A stretch of 64,000 nt of DNA from Sphingomonas sp. (GCF_029239295.1 NZ_JAQZBC010000001.1:248001-312000); one strand, 5' to 3'. Positions 38,208-49,340 are shown, counted from the first letter of the stretch. Notes: generated by a model not told the origin, from the sequence alone. Translations and numbers: made by a program.

Positions 38208-38749
38208 TCTGCGAGAACGCGCGGATAGAGACGATGCTCCGCAGCAAGCACCCGTGTTGACAGAAGCTCGGGAGTGTCGCCGGGCTCAATCGGTACAATT
38301 GTCTGACCTAGAACCTCGCCGCCATCCAGCTCCTCTGTCACGACATGAACCGAGCATCCCGCCTCCCGATCACCCGCGGCGATGGCGCGCGCGTGGGTAT
38401 CAAGACCCTTGTACTTTGGTAGCAGGGAGGGGTGGATATTGATCACTCGATCACGCCAGCGGCGAACAAAGTCATCGGACAGCAAGCGCATATAGCCCGC
38501 CAGGGCGATGTACTCGGCGCCTGCCTCACGAAGGGCGGCATCCAGCGCGGCTTCATAGGCCTGCTTGCCAACATCCTTCGGTGACAAGGCAAAGGTCGGG
38601 ATGCCCTGTTCCCGCGCCCAGATCAGTCCTTCGGCATGGGGCCGATCGGACGCGACGACGACAACCTTGTACGCGTCCGTCCCGCCCGCAACTAGCGATC
38701 GCATGTTTGATCCCCTGCCGGAGATCAGGACGCCCACCTTGGCTGTCAC
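38192..38749 (-). CDS. purN: Phosphoribosylglycinamide formyltransferase
   Basis: Adds formyl from 10-formyl-THF to GAR, the third step of purine synthesis. 185 residues. Motifs: [16 protein letters not shown] (phosphoribosyl-binding), [34 protein letters not shown] with the catalytic Asn and His, and [13 protein letters not shown] with the catalytic Asp. It overlaps purM by ATGA upstream and the YjbR-like gene downstream. Confidence 0.97.
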   Translation of the reverse strand: MTAKVGVLISGRGSNMRSLVAGGTDAYKVVVVASDRPHAEGLIWAREQGIPTFALSPKDVGKQAYEAALDAALREAGAEYIALAGYMRLLSDDFVRRWRDRVINIHPSLLPKYKGLDTHARAIAAGDREAGCSVHVVTEELDGGEVLGQTIVPIEPGDTPELLSTRVLAAEHRLYPRVLAEWLTR

Positions 38750-39837
38750 GCGTCGTGGCTCGCCCGCCAGGGTGAGCGGGCGCTCCAGGTGTCAGTCGAG
38801 CCTGCGACGGTGCAACCGCGCGCACCCTCTATGATACGGCCGATCTGGAAGACTTCCTCCCCAGCGGCCCTCAGGTCAGCCATCACCCCTTCTGCTGCGT
38901 CGGCGGCGGCAACGACCACCATTCCGATACCGCAGTTGAATGTGCGGGCCATTTCCTCGGGCTCGATCGTGCCCTGAGCCTGGAGGAAAGCCATCAATCG
39001 GGATTGCGGCCACGCATCCGCGTTCACTTCTGCGCGCATGCCTTTTGGTAAAACACGCGGAATATTCTCCAGCAGCCCTCCGCCCGTGATGTGAGCCAGC
39101 CCCTTCACGCGTTGTTCGCGAAGCAGAGGAAGCAAACTCCGGACGTAAATTCGCGTCGGCGCCATCAATGCGTCGATCAGGAGGACTTCGGGATCAAAGA
39201 GAGCAGGGCGATCAAGTTTCCAACCCTTGTCGGCGGCCAGCCTGCGCACGAGCGAGAAGCCGTTCGAGTGCACCCCGGAGGACGCGAGACCTAGAATAAC
39301 ATCGCCATCCGTGATCTCGCTGCCGGTGAGCACGTGCTCCCGTTCTACTGCGCCTACGCAAAAGCCTGCGAGGTCATAATCTCCTTCCGCATACATCCCG
39401 GGCATCTCGGCAGTCTCACCGCCGATCAGGGCACAACCCGCGAGCTGACATCCCTCTGCGATCGATGCGATCACTTGCTCGGCCACCTGCGAGTCCAACT
39501 TGCCGGACGCATAGTAATCCAGAAAGAACAGCGGTTCAGCACCCTGGACGATCAGATCGTTCACGCACATCGCCACAAGATCGATGCCGACGCCCGAGTG
39601 GCGGTTGTAATCGATCGCTAGCTTTAGCTTGGTTCCGACGCCATCATTGGCAGCGACAAGCAGCGGATCGACGAAGCCGGCGGCCTTCAAATCGAAGAAG
39701 CCGCCGAAGCCGCCGAGGTCCGCGTCCGCTCCGGGGCGGCGTGTTGCGCGTGCCAAGGGCGCTATCGCCCGGACCAGTGCGTTGCCGGCGGCAATCGACA
39801 CGCCAGCCTGCTCGTATGTGTACCCGCTATCGCTCAT
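38746..39837 (-). CDS. purM: Phosphoribosylformylglycinamidine cyclo-ligase (AIR synthetase)
   Basis: ATP-dependent ring closure to aminoimidazole ribotide in purine synthesis. 363 residues from ATG 39837 ([15 protein letters not shown]). Landmarks: [20 protein letters not shown] (ATP/metal loop), [49 protein letters not shown] and [19 protein letters not shown]. The further open frame to 39888 would extend into the divergent gene's promoter region. First gene of the purM-purN unit. Confidence 0.97.
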   Translation of the reverse strand: MSDSGYTYEQAGVSIAAGNALVRAIAPLARATRRPGADADLGGFGGFFDLKAAGFVDPLLVAANDGVGTKLKLAIDYNRHSGVGIDLVAMCVNDLIVQGAEPLFFLDYYASGKLDSQVAEQVIASIAEGCQLAGCALIGGETAEMPGMYAEGDYDLAGFCVGAVEREHVLTGSEITDGDVILGLASSGVHSNGFSLVRRLAADKGWKLDRPALFDPEVLLIDALMAPTRIYVRSLLPLLREQRVKGLAHITGGGLLENIPRVLPKGMRAEVNADAWPQSRLMAFLQAQGTIEPEEMARTFNCGIGMVVVAAADAAEGVMADLRAAGEEVFQIGRIIEGARGCTVAGSTDTWSARSPWRASHDA

Positions 39838-39901
39838 GTTCAGCCGCCTAGCCACAACGCGCTTGGATTTCCACGCCTCCTTCGCCAAAAGACGCGTGAT
39901 T

Positions 39902-41134
39902 ATGCGTCTGAAGCCATTGTTCCTCGTTCCTGCTGCCGTGGCGCTCGCCCTCGGGGCAGGGGTTGGTGTCGCCCAGATCGAGGGCGGCGGCAGAGGCGTG
40001 GCGCCAGTGGACAGCTCACGCGACTATGAAGTTTCGGGTATCCGCGTTGATGTGGCGGCCAAGGATGCTGACGCCGCGCGGCTTGGCGGGTGGCGCGTTG
40101 CTCAGCGAAAGGCGTGGGCCCAACTCACGAAGCGCCTGGGGGCAGGAAACGCTGGTCTATCCGATTCCGCGCTCGATTCGGTGGTCAGTGGCATCGTCGT
40201 CGAAAATGAGCAGATTGGTCCAAAGCGCTACGTGGCCCGGCTTGGCGTGCTCTTCGACCGAAACCGCGCGGGCGCCATCCTTGGCATTTCTAATTACGTT
40301 ATGCGCTCGCCGCCGATGGTCGTCATCCCCATCGTTTGGTCCGGCGGCGTCGCCACGGGATTTGAGCAGCGAACCCTCTGGCAGGAAGCATGGGCGCGAT
40401 ATCGCACCGGCGGCAGCGCAATCGATTACATCCGGCCGACCGGAAGTGGTCCCGACCCTCTCTTGCTGAACTTCGGTCAGACGCAGCGTCCGGCCCGAGG
40501 GTGGTGGCGTGCGGTGCTGAATCAATATGGCGGCTCGGATGTGCTGATCCCGACCGTGAAGCTCTACCGCCAGTGGCCTGGCGGCCCAGTTGTCGGCGTA
40601 TTTCAAGCGCGGCAGGGGCCTGACAATCGGCTGCTTTCACAGTTTACCTTGCGGGTCAGCAGCGTCGGGGGCGTGCCCGCGTTGCTCGACGCTGGCGTGA
40701 AGCGGATCGACGACATCTACCAGCAGGCGCTGCGTGCCGGCCTTCTGCGCAGCGACCCGGGACTGTCTTACGTTCCGCCTGAGGATGTGCCGCAGGATGA
40801 TGACGAGGCAGGTGAAACTGTCGTGACGGACGCGCCCGTTCTCCCCACTGCGACGGTTTCAGTTCAGTTTGACACACCCAATGTGGCAGCGGTGACCGCG
40901 ACGGAGGCGGCCATGCGCGGCGTGCCTGGGGTTTCTGGCGCAACCACGAGCAGCTTGGCACTTGGCGGCGTGTCAGTGATGACCATTGCGTATGTGGGGC
41001 CGCCAGAGGCGCTGAAGGCGGCACTTGAGGCGCGCGGATGGCAGGTGTTCGGGTCGGGATCGACTATCCGCATCCGCCGTGCCCCACGTTTGCTGCCGCA
41101 AGACCTTTTGCCCGACAATGCGACCGCCGGATGA
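39902..41134 (+). CDS. DUF2066-like secreted protein with C-terminal HMA-like fold
   Basis: 410-residue exported protein. Signal peptide [25 protein letters not shown]. The central part ([20 protein letters not shown] to about residue 270) matches the DUF2066 pattern, with [20 protein letters not shown] and [20 protein letters not shown]. After an acidic linker ([13 protein letters not shown]), residues 320-405 look like a ferredoxin-like betaalphabetabetaalphabeta domain ([35 protein letters not shown]) similar to heavy-metal-associated domains but without the CXXC ligands. Function unknown. Upstream of hdaA and divergent from purM. Confidence 0.78.
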   Translation: MRLKPLFLVPAAVALALGAGVGVAQIEGGGRGVAPVDSSRDYEVSGIRVDVAAKDADAARLGGWRVAQRKAWAQLTKRLGAGNAGLSDSALDSVVSGIVVENEQIGPKRYVARLGVLFDRNRAGAILGISNYVMRSPPMVVIPIVWSGGVATGFEQRTLWQEAWARYRTGGSAIDYIRPTGSGPDPLLLNFGQTQRPARGWWRAVLNQYGGSDVLIPTVKLYRQWPGGPVVGVFQARQGPDNRLLSQFTLRVSSVGGVPALLDAGVKRIDDIYQQALRAGLLRSDPGLSYVPPEDVPQDDDEAGETVVTDAPVLPTATVSVQFDTPNVAAVTATEAAMRGVPGVSGATTSSLALGGVSVMTIAYVGPPEALKAALEARGWQVFGSGSTIRIRRAPRLLPQDLLPDNATAG

Positions 41135-41162
41135 TGCGGATGCGACCGCTCCCGGTCGCACG

Positions 41163-41780
41163 ATGAGCCAAATCGCGCTGCCGCTTGCCTGGCCCGCTGA
41201 CCCGCGGGATGAGGAGTTTCTTGTCACCGAATCGAACGCGCGGGCGGTCAGCGCGCTAGACCATTGGGCGATGTGGCCCGTAATGGCGTCATTGTTGGTC
41301 GGGCCGCGGAAATCTGGCCGCAGTCTCCTCGCAAGGATATTCGCTGCCAAGAGCGGCGGCACGATCATCGATGACGCGCCGTTGCGGGACGAGGATGAGC
41401 TCTTCCACGCCTGGAACGATGCTCAGGCGCTACGTCGCCCGCTCCTGCTGGTGAGCGACGCTGCTCCTCCCGCCTGGGAAGTGGCGCTGCCGGACCTACG
41501 CTCGCGACTGGCGGCCACGCCACTCGCCATCATCGGTCCTCCAGACGATGCGTTGCTGCGCGCATTGCTGGAGCGGGAATTCACCCGTCGCGGCATAGAT
41601 GCGCGGGCGGAAGTGCTGGATTGGTTGGTTATACGGATTGAACGGAGTCACGTGGCTGTCATGCGCACGGTTGATGCGCTTGATCAGGAGGTAATGGAAC
41701 GCCGCAAGCGACTGTCCATTCCCTTGGCACGGGAGACGCTGTTGGCAGCGGCGTTGATCCCCACAACGCCGGAGCCGTGA
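41163..41780 (+). CDS. hdaA: Regulatory DnaA inactivation protein HdaA
   Basis: DnaA-related AAA+ protein that, with the loaded beta clamp, stimulates DnaA-ATP hydrolysis and prevents over-initiation. 205 residues. The N-terminal MSQIALPL contains the QxxLPL clamp-binding motif. The P-loop is degenerate ([10 protein letters not shown]), with Arg in place of the usual Lys, as in E. coli Hda. The lid helices end [20 protein letters not shown] with the sensor-II region. An ATG at 41118 would add 15 residues; 41163 places the clamp motif at the N-terminus. It overlaps ppk by TGATG. Confidence 0.93.
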   Translation: MSQIALPLAWPADPRDEEFLVTESNARAVSALDHWAMWPVMASLLVGPRKSGRSLLARIFAAKSGGTIIDDAPLRDEDELFHAWNDAQALRRPLLLVSDAAPPAWEVALPDLRSRLAATPLAIIGPPDDALLRALLEREFTRRGIDARAEVLDWLVIRIERSHVAVMRTVDALDQEVMERRKRLSIPLARETLLAAALIPTTPEP

Positions 41781-43945
41781 TGACCCGAACCCTTCGCCAA
41801 GCCCGTCTCGATTCGGATGATGATCCGTTCGAAGAGCGCGACAACGAGCGATATTTCAATCGCGAACTCTCGTGGCTCGCCTTCAATCGTCGGGTGTTGG
41901 AAGAAGCGTGCAATGCAGCGCACCCCCTTCTGGAACGGTTGCGCTTCCTCTCGATCTCCGGGTCCAATCTCGATGAGTTCTTCATGGTTCGAGTTGCCGG
42001 CCTGAAAGGGCAGCAACTGCTCGAGGTGGAGGCGCGATCGGCAGACGGTTTGACCCCGTCTCAGCAGCTTAGCGCGATTACCGCTGAAGCGGACGCACTA
42101 CTCGCCAGCCAGCAAAGCGTCTGGCGTGACATCCGGCATGCACTGGCTGACAGCGGAATACAGGTTTTGTCGTCGCGCCATCTGGATGATCGTTTGGCAG
42201 CCGAGGACATTCTCTGGCTCGAGACGCATTTTCGGGAACAGATTTTTCCGGTCATTACGCCGCAAGCGCTAGATCCCGCACATCCCTTTCCGTTCATCCC
42301 AAACGCGGGGCTGGGAGTGATGTTCGACCTCGTTCGTCTGTCGGACAACGAACCCATCCGTGAGTTGGTCATCGTCCCGAATGGCATGGCGCGATTCGTT
42401 CGGCTTCCGGGCGAACCTGCTCGCTACATAGCGGTCGAATCGATGCTTAAGCGGTTCTCGACCATGCTGTTTCCGGGGTATCGGGTCGACGGTGCCGCTG
42501 AGTTTCGCGTGCTGCGCGACAGCGATATCGAGATCGAAGAGGAAGCGGAGGACCTCGTTCGCTACTTCGCCAATGCGATCAAACGCCGGCGTCGTGGTCG
42601 CGTCATTCGGCTGGAACTGGAAACGGGCATGCCCGACTCGCTCTCCAAGGTCCTGAAGGAGGAGTTGGGGGAGCAGGCACTGGTCACCGACTCTGGTTCC
42701 TTCCTGGGCATAGGTGACCTGGGCAAGATCGTTGAGGAGGATCGGCCGGACCTCAAGTTCGTGCCGTTCACGCCCCGGTTTCCCGAGCGAATTCGAGAGT
42801 TTGGCGGTGATTGTTTCGCCGCCATCAGTGCCAAGGACATCATCGTCCATCATCCGTATGAGACGTTTGATGTAGTGCTCGCATTTCTGAAGCAAGCCGC
42901 GAACGATCCCGATGTGGTAGCGATCAAGCAGACCCTGTACCGCGCCGGCAAGCAGTCCGCGGTCATCAATGCACTGATCCAGGCAGCAGAAGCCGGAAAG
43001 TCGGTCACGGCCGTCGTGGAGTTGAAGGCTCGCTTTGACGAGGAGCAGAACCTTCTTTGGGCGTCGGCGCTGGAGCGTGCGGGTGTTCAAGTCGTCTACG
43101 GCTTCATCGACTGGAAGACCCATGCGAAGGTTTCGATGGTCGTTCGGCGAGAGGCGGGGCAGTTCCGATCTTACTGCCACTTTGGCACCGGAAACTACCA
43201 TCCCGTTACGGCGAAGATATATACTGATCTCAGCTTCTTCACCGCCGATCCTGCGATCGGTCGTGATGCGGCGCGGCTATTCAATTACATCACCGGCTAC
43301 GTCGAGCCAGAAGACATGGAGCGTGTCGTCCTGTCACCCCGATCGCTGCGCGCCCGGCTGATCGAGGAGATTGACGCCGAGATCGCACATGCCCGAGCGC
43401 AACGGCCTGCGACAATCTGGGCAAAGATGAACAGCCTCGTCGATCCTGCGATCATCGAGAAGCTCTACGAAGCCAGCGGGGCCGGAGTTCAGATCGACTT
43501 GGTCGTCCGCGGTATCTGCTGCCTGCGTCCCCGTGTTGCGGGTCTGTCGGAGAATATCCGGGTCAAATCCATCATCGGTCGGTTTCTTGAGCACAGTCGA
43601 ATTGCCGTGTTTGGGAACGGCCAGGCTCTGCCCAACGACGAAGCCCATGTTTATATTTCATCCGCCGACTGGATGCCTCGAAACTTCGATCGGCGAGTTG
43701 AGTATATGCTGCCGCTGGAGAGCGGAACGGTTCACGATCAGGTACTTGATCAGGTCATGGTGGCGAATCTTATCGACACCGAGCAGAGCTGGGAACTGTA
43801 TGGCGACAGCAGCTACAAGCGGACAAGTCCGGGCGACAAGCCATTCAATCTACACCGCTATTTCATGACCAACCCGTCGCTCTCCGGTCGCGGCGCGGCA
43901 CTCGCGGAGGGTGGCGAGGTACCGAAGCTCTCGCTACGGGGCTGA
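41780..43945 (+). CDS. ppk: Polyphosphate kinase 1
   Basis: Polymerises polyphosphate from ATP. 721 residues with the N-domain ([20 protein letters not shown]), head domain and two PLD-like catalytic domains. Catalytic and ATP-site features include [38 protein letters not shown] (autophosphorylated His region) and [13 protein letters not shown] with the second His. Start at ATG 41780, overlapping the hdaA stop (TGATG); a GTG one codon earlier is also possible. ppx follows 3 bases after the stop. Confidence 0.97.
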   Translation: MTRTLRQARLDSDDDPFEERDNERYFNRELSWLAFNRRVLEEACNAAHPLLERLRFLSISGSNLDEFFMVRVAGLKGQQLLEVEARSADGLTPSQQLSAITAEADALLASQQSVWRDIRHALADSGIQVLSSRHLDDRLAAEDILWLETHFREQIFPVITPQALDPAHPFPFIPNAGLGVMFDLVRLSDNEPIRELVIVPNGMARFVRLPGEPARYIAVESMLKRFSTMLFPGYRVDGAAEFRVLRDSDIEIEEEAEDLVRYFANAIKRRRRGRVIRLELETGMPDSLSKVLKEELGEQALVTDSGSFLGIGDLGKIVEEDRPDLKFVPFTPRFPERIREFGGDCFAAISAKDIIVHHPYETFDVVLAFLKQAANDPDVVAIKQTLYRAGKQSAVINALIQAAEAGKSVTAVVELKARFDEEQNLLWASALERAGVQVVYGFIDWKTHAKVSMVVRREAGQFRSYCHFGTGNYHPVTAKIYTDLSFFTADPAIGRDAARLFNYITGYVEPEDMERVVLSPRSLRARLIEEIDAEIAHARAQRPATIWAKMNSLVDPAIIEKLYEASGAGVQIDLVVRGICCLRPRVAGLSENIRVKSIIGRFLEHSRIAVFGNGQALPNDEAHVYISSADWMPRNFDRRVEYMLPLESGTVHDQVLDQVMVANLIDTEQSWELYGDSSYKRTSPGDKPFNLHRYFMTNPSLSGRGAALAEGGEVPKLSLRG

Positions 43946-43948
43946 CGG

Positions 43949-45424
43949 GTGAAGGAAGCTCGCACCGCGATCATCGACATCGGATCCAACTCGATCCGTC
44001 TCGTCGTCTACCAGGGACCGCGGCGTTTGCCGGCGGTGCTGTTCAACGAGAAGGTACTGGCGGGGCTGGGAAAGAGCCTGTCCCGAACAGGTGCGATCGA
44101 CGAGCAGGCGATGGCGCTGGCCGGCACGGCCTTGTCACGCTTTGCGGCACTGGCGCGCGAGATGGACTGTGATGAGGTGCGCACGGTCGCCACCGCAGCA
44201 GTGCGCGACGCCGCCAACGGGGCAGAATTGATTGCGCTGGCGGAGAAGAACGGCCTGTCCGTTGAACTGCTGTCGGGAGCGGAAGAAGCGAAGGCGGCCG
44301 GTTACGGCCTTCTTTCGGCCATACCGCATGCCGACGGCATCGTAGGGGATCTAGGCGGGGGTAGCCTGGAATTGGTGCGGGTATGTGACGGCAGGGTCAG
44401 CGAACACGCATCCTTCCCGCTGGGCGTATTGCGGCTCGCGGATCTGCGGGCGAAAGACAATTTCGACCAGCGTGTCACCGACATCCTGAATGCGGCGGGC
44501 TGGTCTGGCGTTGGGTCGGGCAAGCCATTCTATCTGGTGGGAGGGTCGTGGCGGTCGCTCGCGCGGGTGGATATCCGCGACCGCGGCTACCCGCTGCCGA
44601 TCCTGCACGGCTATGTCATGTCTCGAGCGCGAATTTCTCTACTACGACGAAAACTGCCGACATTCGAGAAGAACTGGCTGAAGAGCGTGCCGCACCTTTC
44701 TGGTGGCCGCGTGCCGACGCTGAGTGCGGCAACAGATCTGCTGGACGCGCTGCTGCCGGTGATCGGATCGCGCGAGACCGTCGTATCAGCGTTCGGGTTG
44801 CGGGAAGGGCTGCTGTATCAGCGTCTGACCGCGCGGGAGCAGCAGATGGACCCGCTGATCGTGGCAGCGCGTGACGAGGGGAAGCATCGCGGACGGTTCC
44901 CCGAGCACGGCGACCTTCTGAACAGCTGGATCGCGCCATTGTTCGATGGCGAGCCGGCCGAGGATGCGCGGTTGCGGCACGCTGCCTGCCTGCTGGCCGA
45001 TACGAGCTGGCGCGCGAACCCCGAGTTTCGCGTGGCGCTAGGCATCGAGACGGCGCTGCATGGAAACTGGGTAGCCGTTGACAGCCGGGGACGCGCGCTG
45101 ATGGCAGCAGCGCTGGCGGCCAGCCTGGGCGAGCAGCCGCCTTTCCCCGATCCGTTGCGGGCGCTGGCGAGCGAGCAGGAGCTGCACCGTGCAACCTGCT
45201 GGGGCCTCGCGATACGTTTGGCGCAGCGGCTATCCGGCGGTGTAGCCGGCCCACTCAAGCGAAGCAGTATTCGTCGCCGCGACGGCATTGTGGAACTGGT
45301 CTGGCGGGGCGAGGACCGCGCGCTGAGTGGCGAAGCGGTGGAAAAGCGGCTCAAGGGGTTGGGCGCGGCGCTCCGGCTGCCGGTCGCAAGCCGGTCGTCA
45401 GACGAAGCGCTGACGCAAGCCTGA
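43949..45424 (+). CDS. ppx: Ppx/GppA exopolyphosphatase family protein
   Basis: Hydrolyses polyphosphate ends and possibly pppGpp. 491 residues in the actin-like ASKHA fold: ATP-type phosphate-binding loop 1 AIIDIGSNSIRLVVYQGP, loop 2 GIVGDLGGGSLELVRV, then the C-terminal HD-like helical domain with GKHRGRFPEHGDLLN and ALGIETALHGNWVAVDSRGR. The start is GTG at 43949, 3 bases after ppk. The kinase/phosphatase pair sets polyphosphate level, and hdaA in the same unit links it to replication control. Confidence 0.93.
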   Translation: MKEARTAIIDIGSNSIRLVVYQGPRRLPAVLFNEKVLAGLGKSLSRTGAIDEQAMALAGTALSRFAALAREMDCDEVRTVATAAVRDAANGAELIALAEKNGLSVELLSGAEEAKAAGYGLLSAIPHADGIVGDLGGGSLELVRVCDGRVSEHASFPLGVLRLADLRAKDNFDQRVTDILNAAGWSGVGSGKPFYLVGGSWRSLARVDIRDRGYPLPILHGYVMSRARISLLRRKLPTFEKNWLKSVPHLSGGRVPTLSAATDLLDALLPVIGSRETVVSAFGLREGLLYQRLTAREQQMDPLIVAARDEGKHRGRFPEHGDLLNSWIAPLFDGEPAEDARLRHAACLLADTSWRANPEFRVALGIETALHGNWVAVDSRGRALMAAALAASLGEQPPFPDPLRALASEQELHRATCWGLAIRLAQRLSGGVAGPLKRSSIRRRDGIVELVWRGEDRALSGEAVEKRLKGLGAALRLPVASRSSDEALTQA

Positions 45425-45426
45425 TC

Positions 45427-45708
45427 TCAGCTGCAGGAGACCGCGACGATCTTCCCGTTGGGATCGGTTTCGATGTTCAGCCGGTCGGAGCGGTAGTCCA
45501 TCGTAAGTGCGTCGCCAGTCACATAGGCGCGGATGACTTGGGCGCCAGCGGCGCGCTGTGCCGCCTCCTCGTTGCCCTTGAGGGGTAGCCCTACGAACCG
45601 CTCAGCTGCGTTCGCGTTGCACATCATCGCGCCATCGCCGCCCGAGGATCCCGATGTCGCGGTCGCGCACCCGGAAAGCAGAACGGCTGCTGCCAAGATC
45701 GCCTTCAT
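45427..45708 (-). CDS. I78 family peptidase inhibitor, lipoprotein
   Basis: 93-residue lipoprotein. The signal peptide ends in LSGC with the Cys at residue 14, followed by a short Ser/Gly linker. The I78 inhibitor domain has ANAAERFVGLPLKG, the central YVTGDALTMDYRSDRLNIE and the terminal GKIVAVSCS with the paired Cys. I78 proteins inhibit serine peptidases; the cellular target here is unknown. Its start overlaps the rnd stop (ATGA at 45705-45708). The 3' end converges on ppx with 2 bases between them. Confidence 0.93.
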   Translation of the reverse strand: MKAILAAAVLLSGCATATSGSSGGDGAMMCNANAAERFVGLPLKGNEEAAQRAAGAQVIRAYVTGDALTMDYRSDRLNIETDPNGKIVAVSCS

Positions 45709-46880
45709 GCCTCATTCTCCGTTCGCGTCATCTTGAGCTTGCCCCCAAGCACAGCAAAACCAAGACGGCCCTCGACAAGATCCAGCGCGTCGCGCCCGAA
45801 CTGATCGAATCGCCAGCCGTGGAGAATCGCCAGATCGGTACGAACGCCGGCGGCGAGCGCCTCGAGCTCCTCGCTGCGCGCCAGCAGGCGCGGAGCGACA
45901 TCGATGTCGCGAGCGCGGATTTTCAGCAACAGCTTCAGCAGGTCGGCGACCAGCGATCCCTCGCGTCCCAAGCCAGGTTTGCGATCCTCACGCGCCGGCA
46001 TCTCGTCGGCGGGCAGCGGCTCAGCGGCCTCTATCGCCCCCATCAGGCGCTTCCCGATATCGTTGCTGGCCCAGGTGGCGGACAGGCCGCGTACCTTTGC
46101 CAGATCAGCCTGACGCTTTGGCGGATGACCGGCCAGATCAGCCAGCGTTTCATCCTTTATGATACGACCGCGGGGCAGATCCTTTGCCCGCGCTTCCACT
46201 TCGCGCCAGCGTGCGATCGCCTTCAGCCGGCCGAGCACATCTGCGCGGCGGCCAGAGATGCGAACCCGCTTCCATGCCAGATCGGGGTCGTTGGCATAGT
46301 TCGCCGGGTCGGAGATGCGCTCCATCTCCTGGTCCAACCACGCACCGCGCCCGGTTTTCTTAAGCCGTTCCAGCATGCGCGGGAAAATCTTGGAGAGATG
46401 GGTCACGTCGCCGATGGCGTAATCAACCTGTCGCTGATCCAGCGGCCGTCGCGACCAATCCGTGAAGCGCGCGCCCTTGTCGATCTGAATGCCGAGCCAG
46501 CTGTCGACGAGGTTGGAATAGCCGATCTGTTCACCCTGTCCGAGCGCCATGGCCGCGACCTGGGTATCGAACATGGGGTGCGGCGTCTTGCCGGTCAGGT
46601 TGTAGATGATTTCGATATCCTGACCACCGGCATGGAATACCTTCAGCACATCCTCATTGTTGACCAGCAGATCCAGCAGCGGCTGCATGTCGAGGCCCGG
46701 CGCCTTGGGGTCGATGGCGGCCGCTTCCTCTGTGTCAGCGATCTGGATCAGGCAGAGCTCCGGCCAATAGGTATTCTCTCGCATGAACTCTGTATCGACG
46801 CACACGAAGGGAGCATCGGCAAGGCGCGCGCACAGATTGGCGAGAGTGGCGCTGTCGGTAATTAGCGGGTGAACATGCAT
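45705..46880 (-). CDS. rnd: Ribonuclease D
   Basis: 3'-5' exoribonuclease in tRNA maturation and RNA turnover. 391 residues. The DEDDy exonuclease domain shows FVCVDTEFMRENTYWPELCL (first Asp-Glu pair), VFHAGGQDIEIIY, MFDTQVAAMALGQGEQIGYS and a YAIGDVTHLSKI stretch with Tyr and Asp. A single HRDC domain follows (KAIARWREVEARAKDLPRGR). Divergent from aspS, with the I78 lipoprotein gene downstream overlapping by ATGA. Confidence 0.96.
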   Translation of the reverse strand: MHVHPLITDSATLANLCARLADAPFVCVDTEFMRENTYWPELCLIQIADTEEAAAIDPKAPGLDMQPLLDLLVNNEDVLKVFHAGGQDIEIIYNLTGKTPHPMFDTQVAAMALGQGEQIGYSNLVDSWLGIQIDKGARFTDWSRRPLDQRQVDYAIGDVTHLSKIFPRMLERLKKTGRGAWLDQEMERISDPANYANDPDLAWKRVRISGRRADVLGRLKAIARWREVEARAKDLPRGRIIKDETLADLAGHPPKRQADLAKVRGLSATWASNDIGKRLMGAIEAAEPLPADEMPAREDRKPGLGREGSLVADLLKLLLKIRARDIDVAPRLLARSEELEALAAGVRTDLAILHGWRFDQFGRDALDLVEGRLGFAVLGGKLKMTRTENEA

Positions 46881-46978
46881 AAGTGCCGCCCCATAGACGC
46901 GTGCGAGCGGGTTGACAAAGAGAGGTTGGAAGGGGAGGGGCGCGGACCTCCAAACAAGCTATTTCAGAGATTGCGGCC

Positions 46979-48796
46979 ATGCACGCCTATCGCTCGCACA
47001 CTTGCGCCCAGCTCAACGCCAACGATGTCGGCGCCGAAGTCCGTCTGTCCGGTTGGGTTCACCGGAAGCGAGATCACGGCGGCGTCCTGTTCGTCGATCT
47101 GCGCGATCATTATGGCATCACCCAGATCGTGGCAGACAGCGACTCTCCGGCGCTTTCGACGCTGGAAGCGTTGCGGGTCGAGTCGGTCATCACGATCGAC
47201 GGCGTGGTGAAGGCGCGGTCGGACGCGACGATCAATCCCAACCTTGCGACCGGCGCGATTGAGGTGTTCGCACGCGGCATCACCGTGCAGAGCCACGCGC
47301 AGGAACTGCCAATGCCGGTGGCTGGTGAGCAGGAATATCCGGAAGATATCCGCCTGCGTTATCGCTTCCTCGACCTGCGCCGCGAGAAGCTGCACGCCAA
47401 TATCATGCTGCGCTCCAGCGTGATCGCGTCGATCCGCAGCCGCATGGTGGATCAGGGCTTCACCGAGTTCCAGACGCCGATCCTGACTGCGTCGTCGCCG
47501 GAAGGGGCGCGCGATTATCTCGTCCCGAGCCGCGTCCACCCCGGCAAGTTCTACGCGCTCCCGCAGGCGCCGCAGATGTTCAAGCAGCTGCTGATGGTCG
47601 CTGGCTTCGACCGTTATTTCCAGATCGCACCGTGCTTCCGTGACGAGGACGCACGCGCAGATCGCTCGCCCGGCGAGTTCTACCAGCTCGATTTCGAGAT
47701 GAGCTACGTCACGCAGGACGATGTTTTTGCGGCGATCGAGCCAGTTCTGCACGGCGTGTTCGAGGAATTCGCGAACTGGCAGGGCAAGGGCCGCACGGTC
47801 AGCCCGCTGCCGTTCAAGCGCATCCCCTACCGGGAATCGATGCTGAAATACGGCAACGACAAGCCCGATCTGCGCAACCCGCTGATCATCTCGGACGTCA
47901 GTGGTTTCTTCTCGGGTTCCGGCTTCGGGCGCTTCGCTTCGATCGTCGAAGCGGGCGACGTCGTGCGGGCGATCCCGGCACCGAAGACGGCGGACAAGAG
48001 CCGCAAGTTCTTCGACGACATGAACGCCTGGGCGCAGTCCGAAGGCTTCGCGGGGCTGGGTTATGCGACTCGCAAGGGTGGTGAGTTCGGTGGCCCGATC
48101 GCGAAGAACCACGGCGACATCGGCATGCGCGAACTGGCTGAGGCGCTGGGCCTTGGACCCGACGACGGTGTGTTCTTCGCGGCTGGCAAGGAAGCTCAGG
48201 CGGCGAAGCTCGCCGGGCTGGCACGCACGCGCATTGCCGAGCAGCTGGACCTTATCGACAAGAACCGCTTCGAATTCTGCTGGATCGTCGACTTCCCGAT
48301 GTTCGAGTATGACGAAGAGGCGAAGAAGATCGACTTCAGCCATAACCCCTTCAGCATGCCGCAGGGCGAGATGGAGGCGCTGGAGACCAAGGACCCGCTG
48401 GATATCCTCGCCTACCAGTATGACATCGTCTGCAACGGTATCGAGTTGTCGTCGGGTGCGATCCGGAACCACCGGCCGGAGATCATGTACAAGGCGTTCG
48501 AGATCGCGGGTTACACCCAGGCCGATGTCGACACTAACTTTGCCGGCATGATCAACGCGTTCAAATATGGCGCGCCGCCGCACGGCGGGTCTGCCCCTGG
48601 GATCGACCGCATCGTCATGCTGCTGGCGGATGAGCCGAACATCCGCGAAGTCATCGTTTTCCCGATGACGCAGAAGGCGGAAGACCTGATGATGGGGGCG
48701 CCGAACTTCGCCACCGCCAAACAGCTGCGCGAGCTGAATATCCGTGTGACGGCGGAAGCAGCAAAGGACAAGTTGGCCACGCCAAGCGCCGAATGA
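46979..48796 (+). CDS. aspS: Aspartyl-tRNA synthetase
   Basis: Class II synthetase, 605 residues, bacterial type with GAD domain. The OB anticodon-binding domain begins at [20 protein letters not shown]. Motif 2 is [20 protein letters not shown] and motif 3 [21 protein letters not shown] domain near residues 300-420. An alphaproteobacterial AspRS may be non-discriminating and charge tRNA-Asn with Asp for GatCAB; this cannot be decided here. Upstream there is a TTGACA at 46912 but no convincing -10. Confidence 0.98.
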   Translation: MHAYRSHTCAQLNANDVGAEVRLSGWVHRKRDHGGVLFVDLRDHYGITQIVADSDSPALSTLEALRVESVITIDGVVKARSDATINPNLATGAIEVFARGITVQSHAQELPMPVAGEQEYPEDIRLRYRFLDLRREKLHANIMLRSSVIASIRSRMVDQGFTEFQTPILTASSPEGARDYLVPSRVHPGKFYALPQAPQMFKQLLMVAGFDRYFQIAPCFRDEDARADRSPGEFYQLDFEMSYVTQDDVFAAIEPVLHGVFEEFANWQGKGRTVSPLPFKRIPYRESMLKYGNDKPDLRNPLIISDVSGFFSGSGFGRFASIVEAGDVVRAIPAPKTADKSRKFFDDMNAWAQSEGFAGLGYATRKGGEFGGPIAKNHGDIGMRELAEALGLGPDDGVFFAAGKEAQAAKLAGLARTRIAEQLDLIDKNRFEFCWIVDFPMFEYDEEAKKIDFSHNPFSMPQGEMEALETKDPLDILAYQYDIVCNGIELSSGAIRNHRPEIMYKAFEIAGYTQADVDTNFAGMINAFKYGAPPHGGSAPGIDRIVMLLADEPNIREVIVFPMTQKAEDLMMGAPNFATAKQLRELNIRVTAEAAKDKLATPSAE

Positions 48797-48830
48797 GGGA
48801 ACCGCGCGCCGCGGTGAGCGCTAGAGGTCT

Positions 48831-49310
48831 ATGTCGCTTACCGCTTCGCGTGCCGCGCTTCTTCACGTCGCCCTTCAGGATCTGCGCGCCGGCAAGCAAT
48901 TGCTGGTGAAGCGGCTGGAGCCGCTGGCCGATGCTGCAAGCGACCCGGGGTTGCAGGAAGTGATCGAGCGCGACCGCTTCAACGCCAAGCGACATGCTGC
49001 GCGCTTGGACGAGATGGCGACGCTAGACGGTGCGCCGGAAAACCTTTGGATGAGCGGCATCCTGAACGATGCCTACCGCGACGCGCAGAGCCACCAGCGC
49101 GGGCCGCTGCTCGATACCGCACTGATCGGGGCGCTCCGCAAAGCCAAGGCAGCCGAAATCGTGTCGATCGAGACGGCGATGGTACTGGCAGGCAGCGAGG
49201 CGCCTGCCATGCTCCCTGCGCTAGCCGCGAACCATGCGGAAGACCGCGCGGCCGAGGCGCGGCTCGCACGGCTTCTGGGGACGATTGGCGGCCATATACC
49301 GGTGGTTTAG
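48831..49310 (+). CDS. DUF892/YciE-like ferritin-fold protein
   Basis: 159-residue all-helical protein: [20 protein letters not shown], then [40 protein letters not shown] and [20 protein letters not shown]. It resembles DUF892 (YciE/YciF) ferritin-like proteins, with a conserved Arg/His/Glu pattern, but a full set of di-iron Glu/His ligands is not obvious. Role unknown; relatives are stress-induced. It follows aspS by 34 bases and converges on the beta-carbonic anhydrase gene. Confidence 0.75.
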   Translation: MSLTASRAALLHVALQDLRAGKQLLVKRLEPLADAASDPGLQEVIERDRFNAKRHAARLDEMATLDGAPENLWMSGILNDAYRDAQSHQRGPLLDTALIGALRKAKAAEIVSIETAMVLAGSEAPAMLPALAANHAEDRAAEARLARLLGTIGGHIPVV

Positions 49311-49340
49311 TCGCCAGAGACGTAGGTTAGCGCCGGTGCG

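Noticed and set aside
42269..43201. 310-codon antisense frame opposite ppk
   Set aside because: Shadow of ppk codon usage with no domain or initiation signal.
46912..46917. TTGACA upstream of aspS as a -35 box
   Set aside because: No acceptable -10 element lies 15-19 bases downstream, so I do not call a promoter.
46964..48583. 539-codon antisense frame opposite aspS
   Set aside because: Same shadow effect: Arg/His/Val-rich, no recognisable domains, wholly inside a certain gene.
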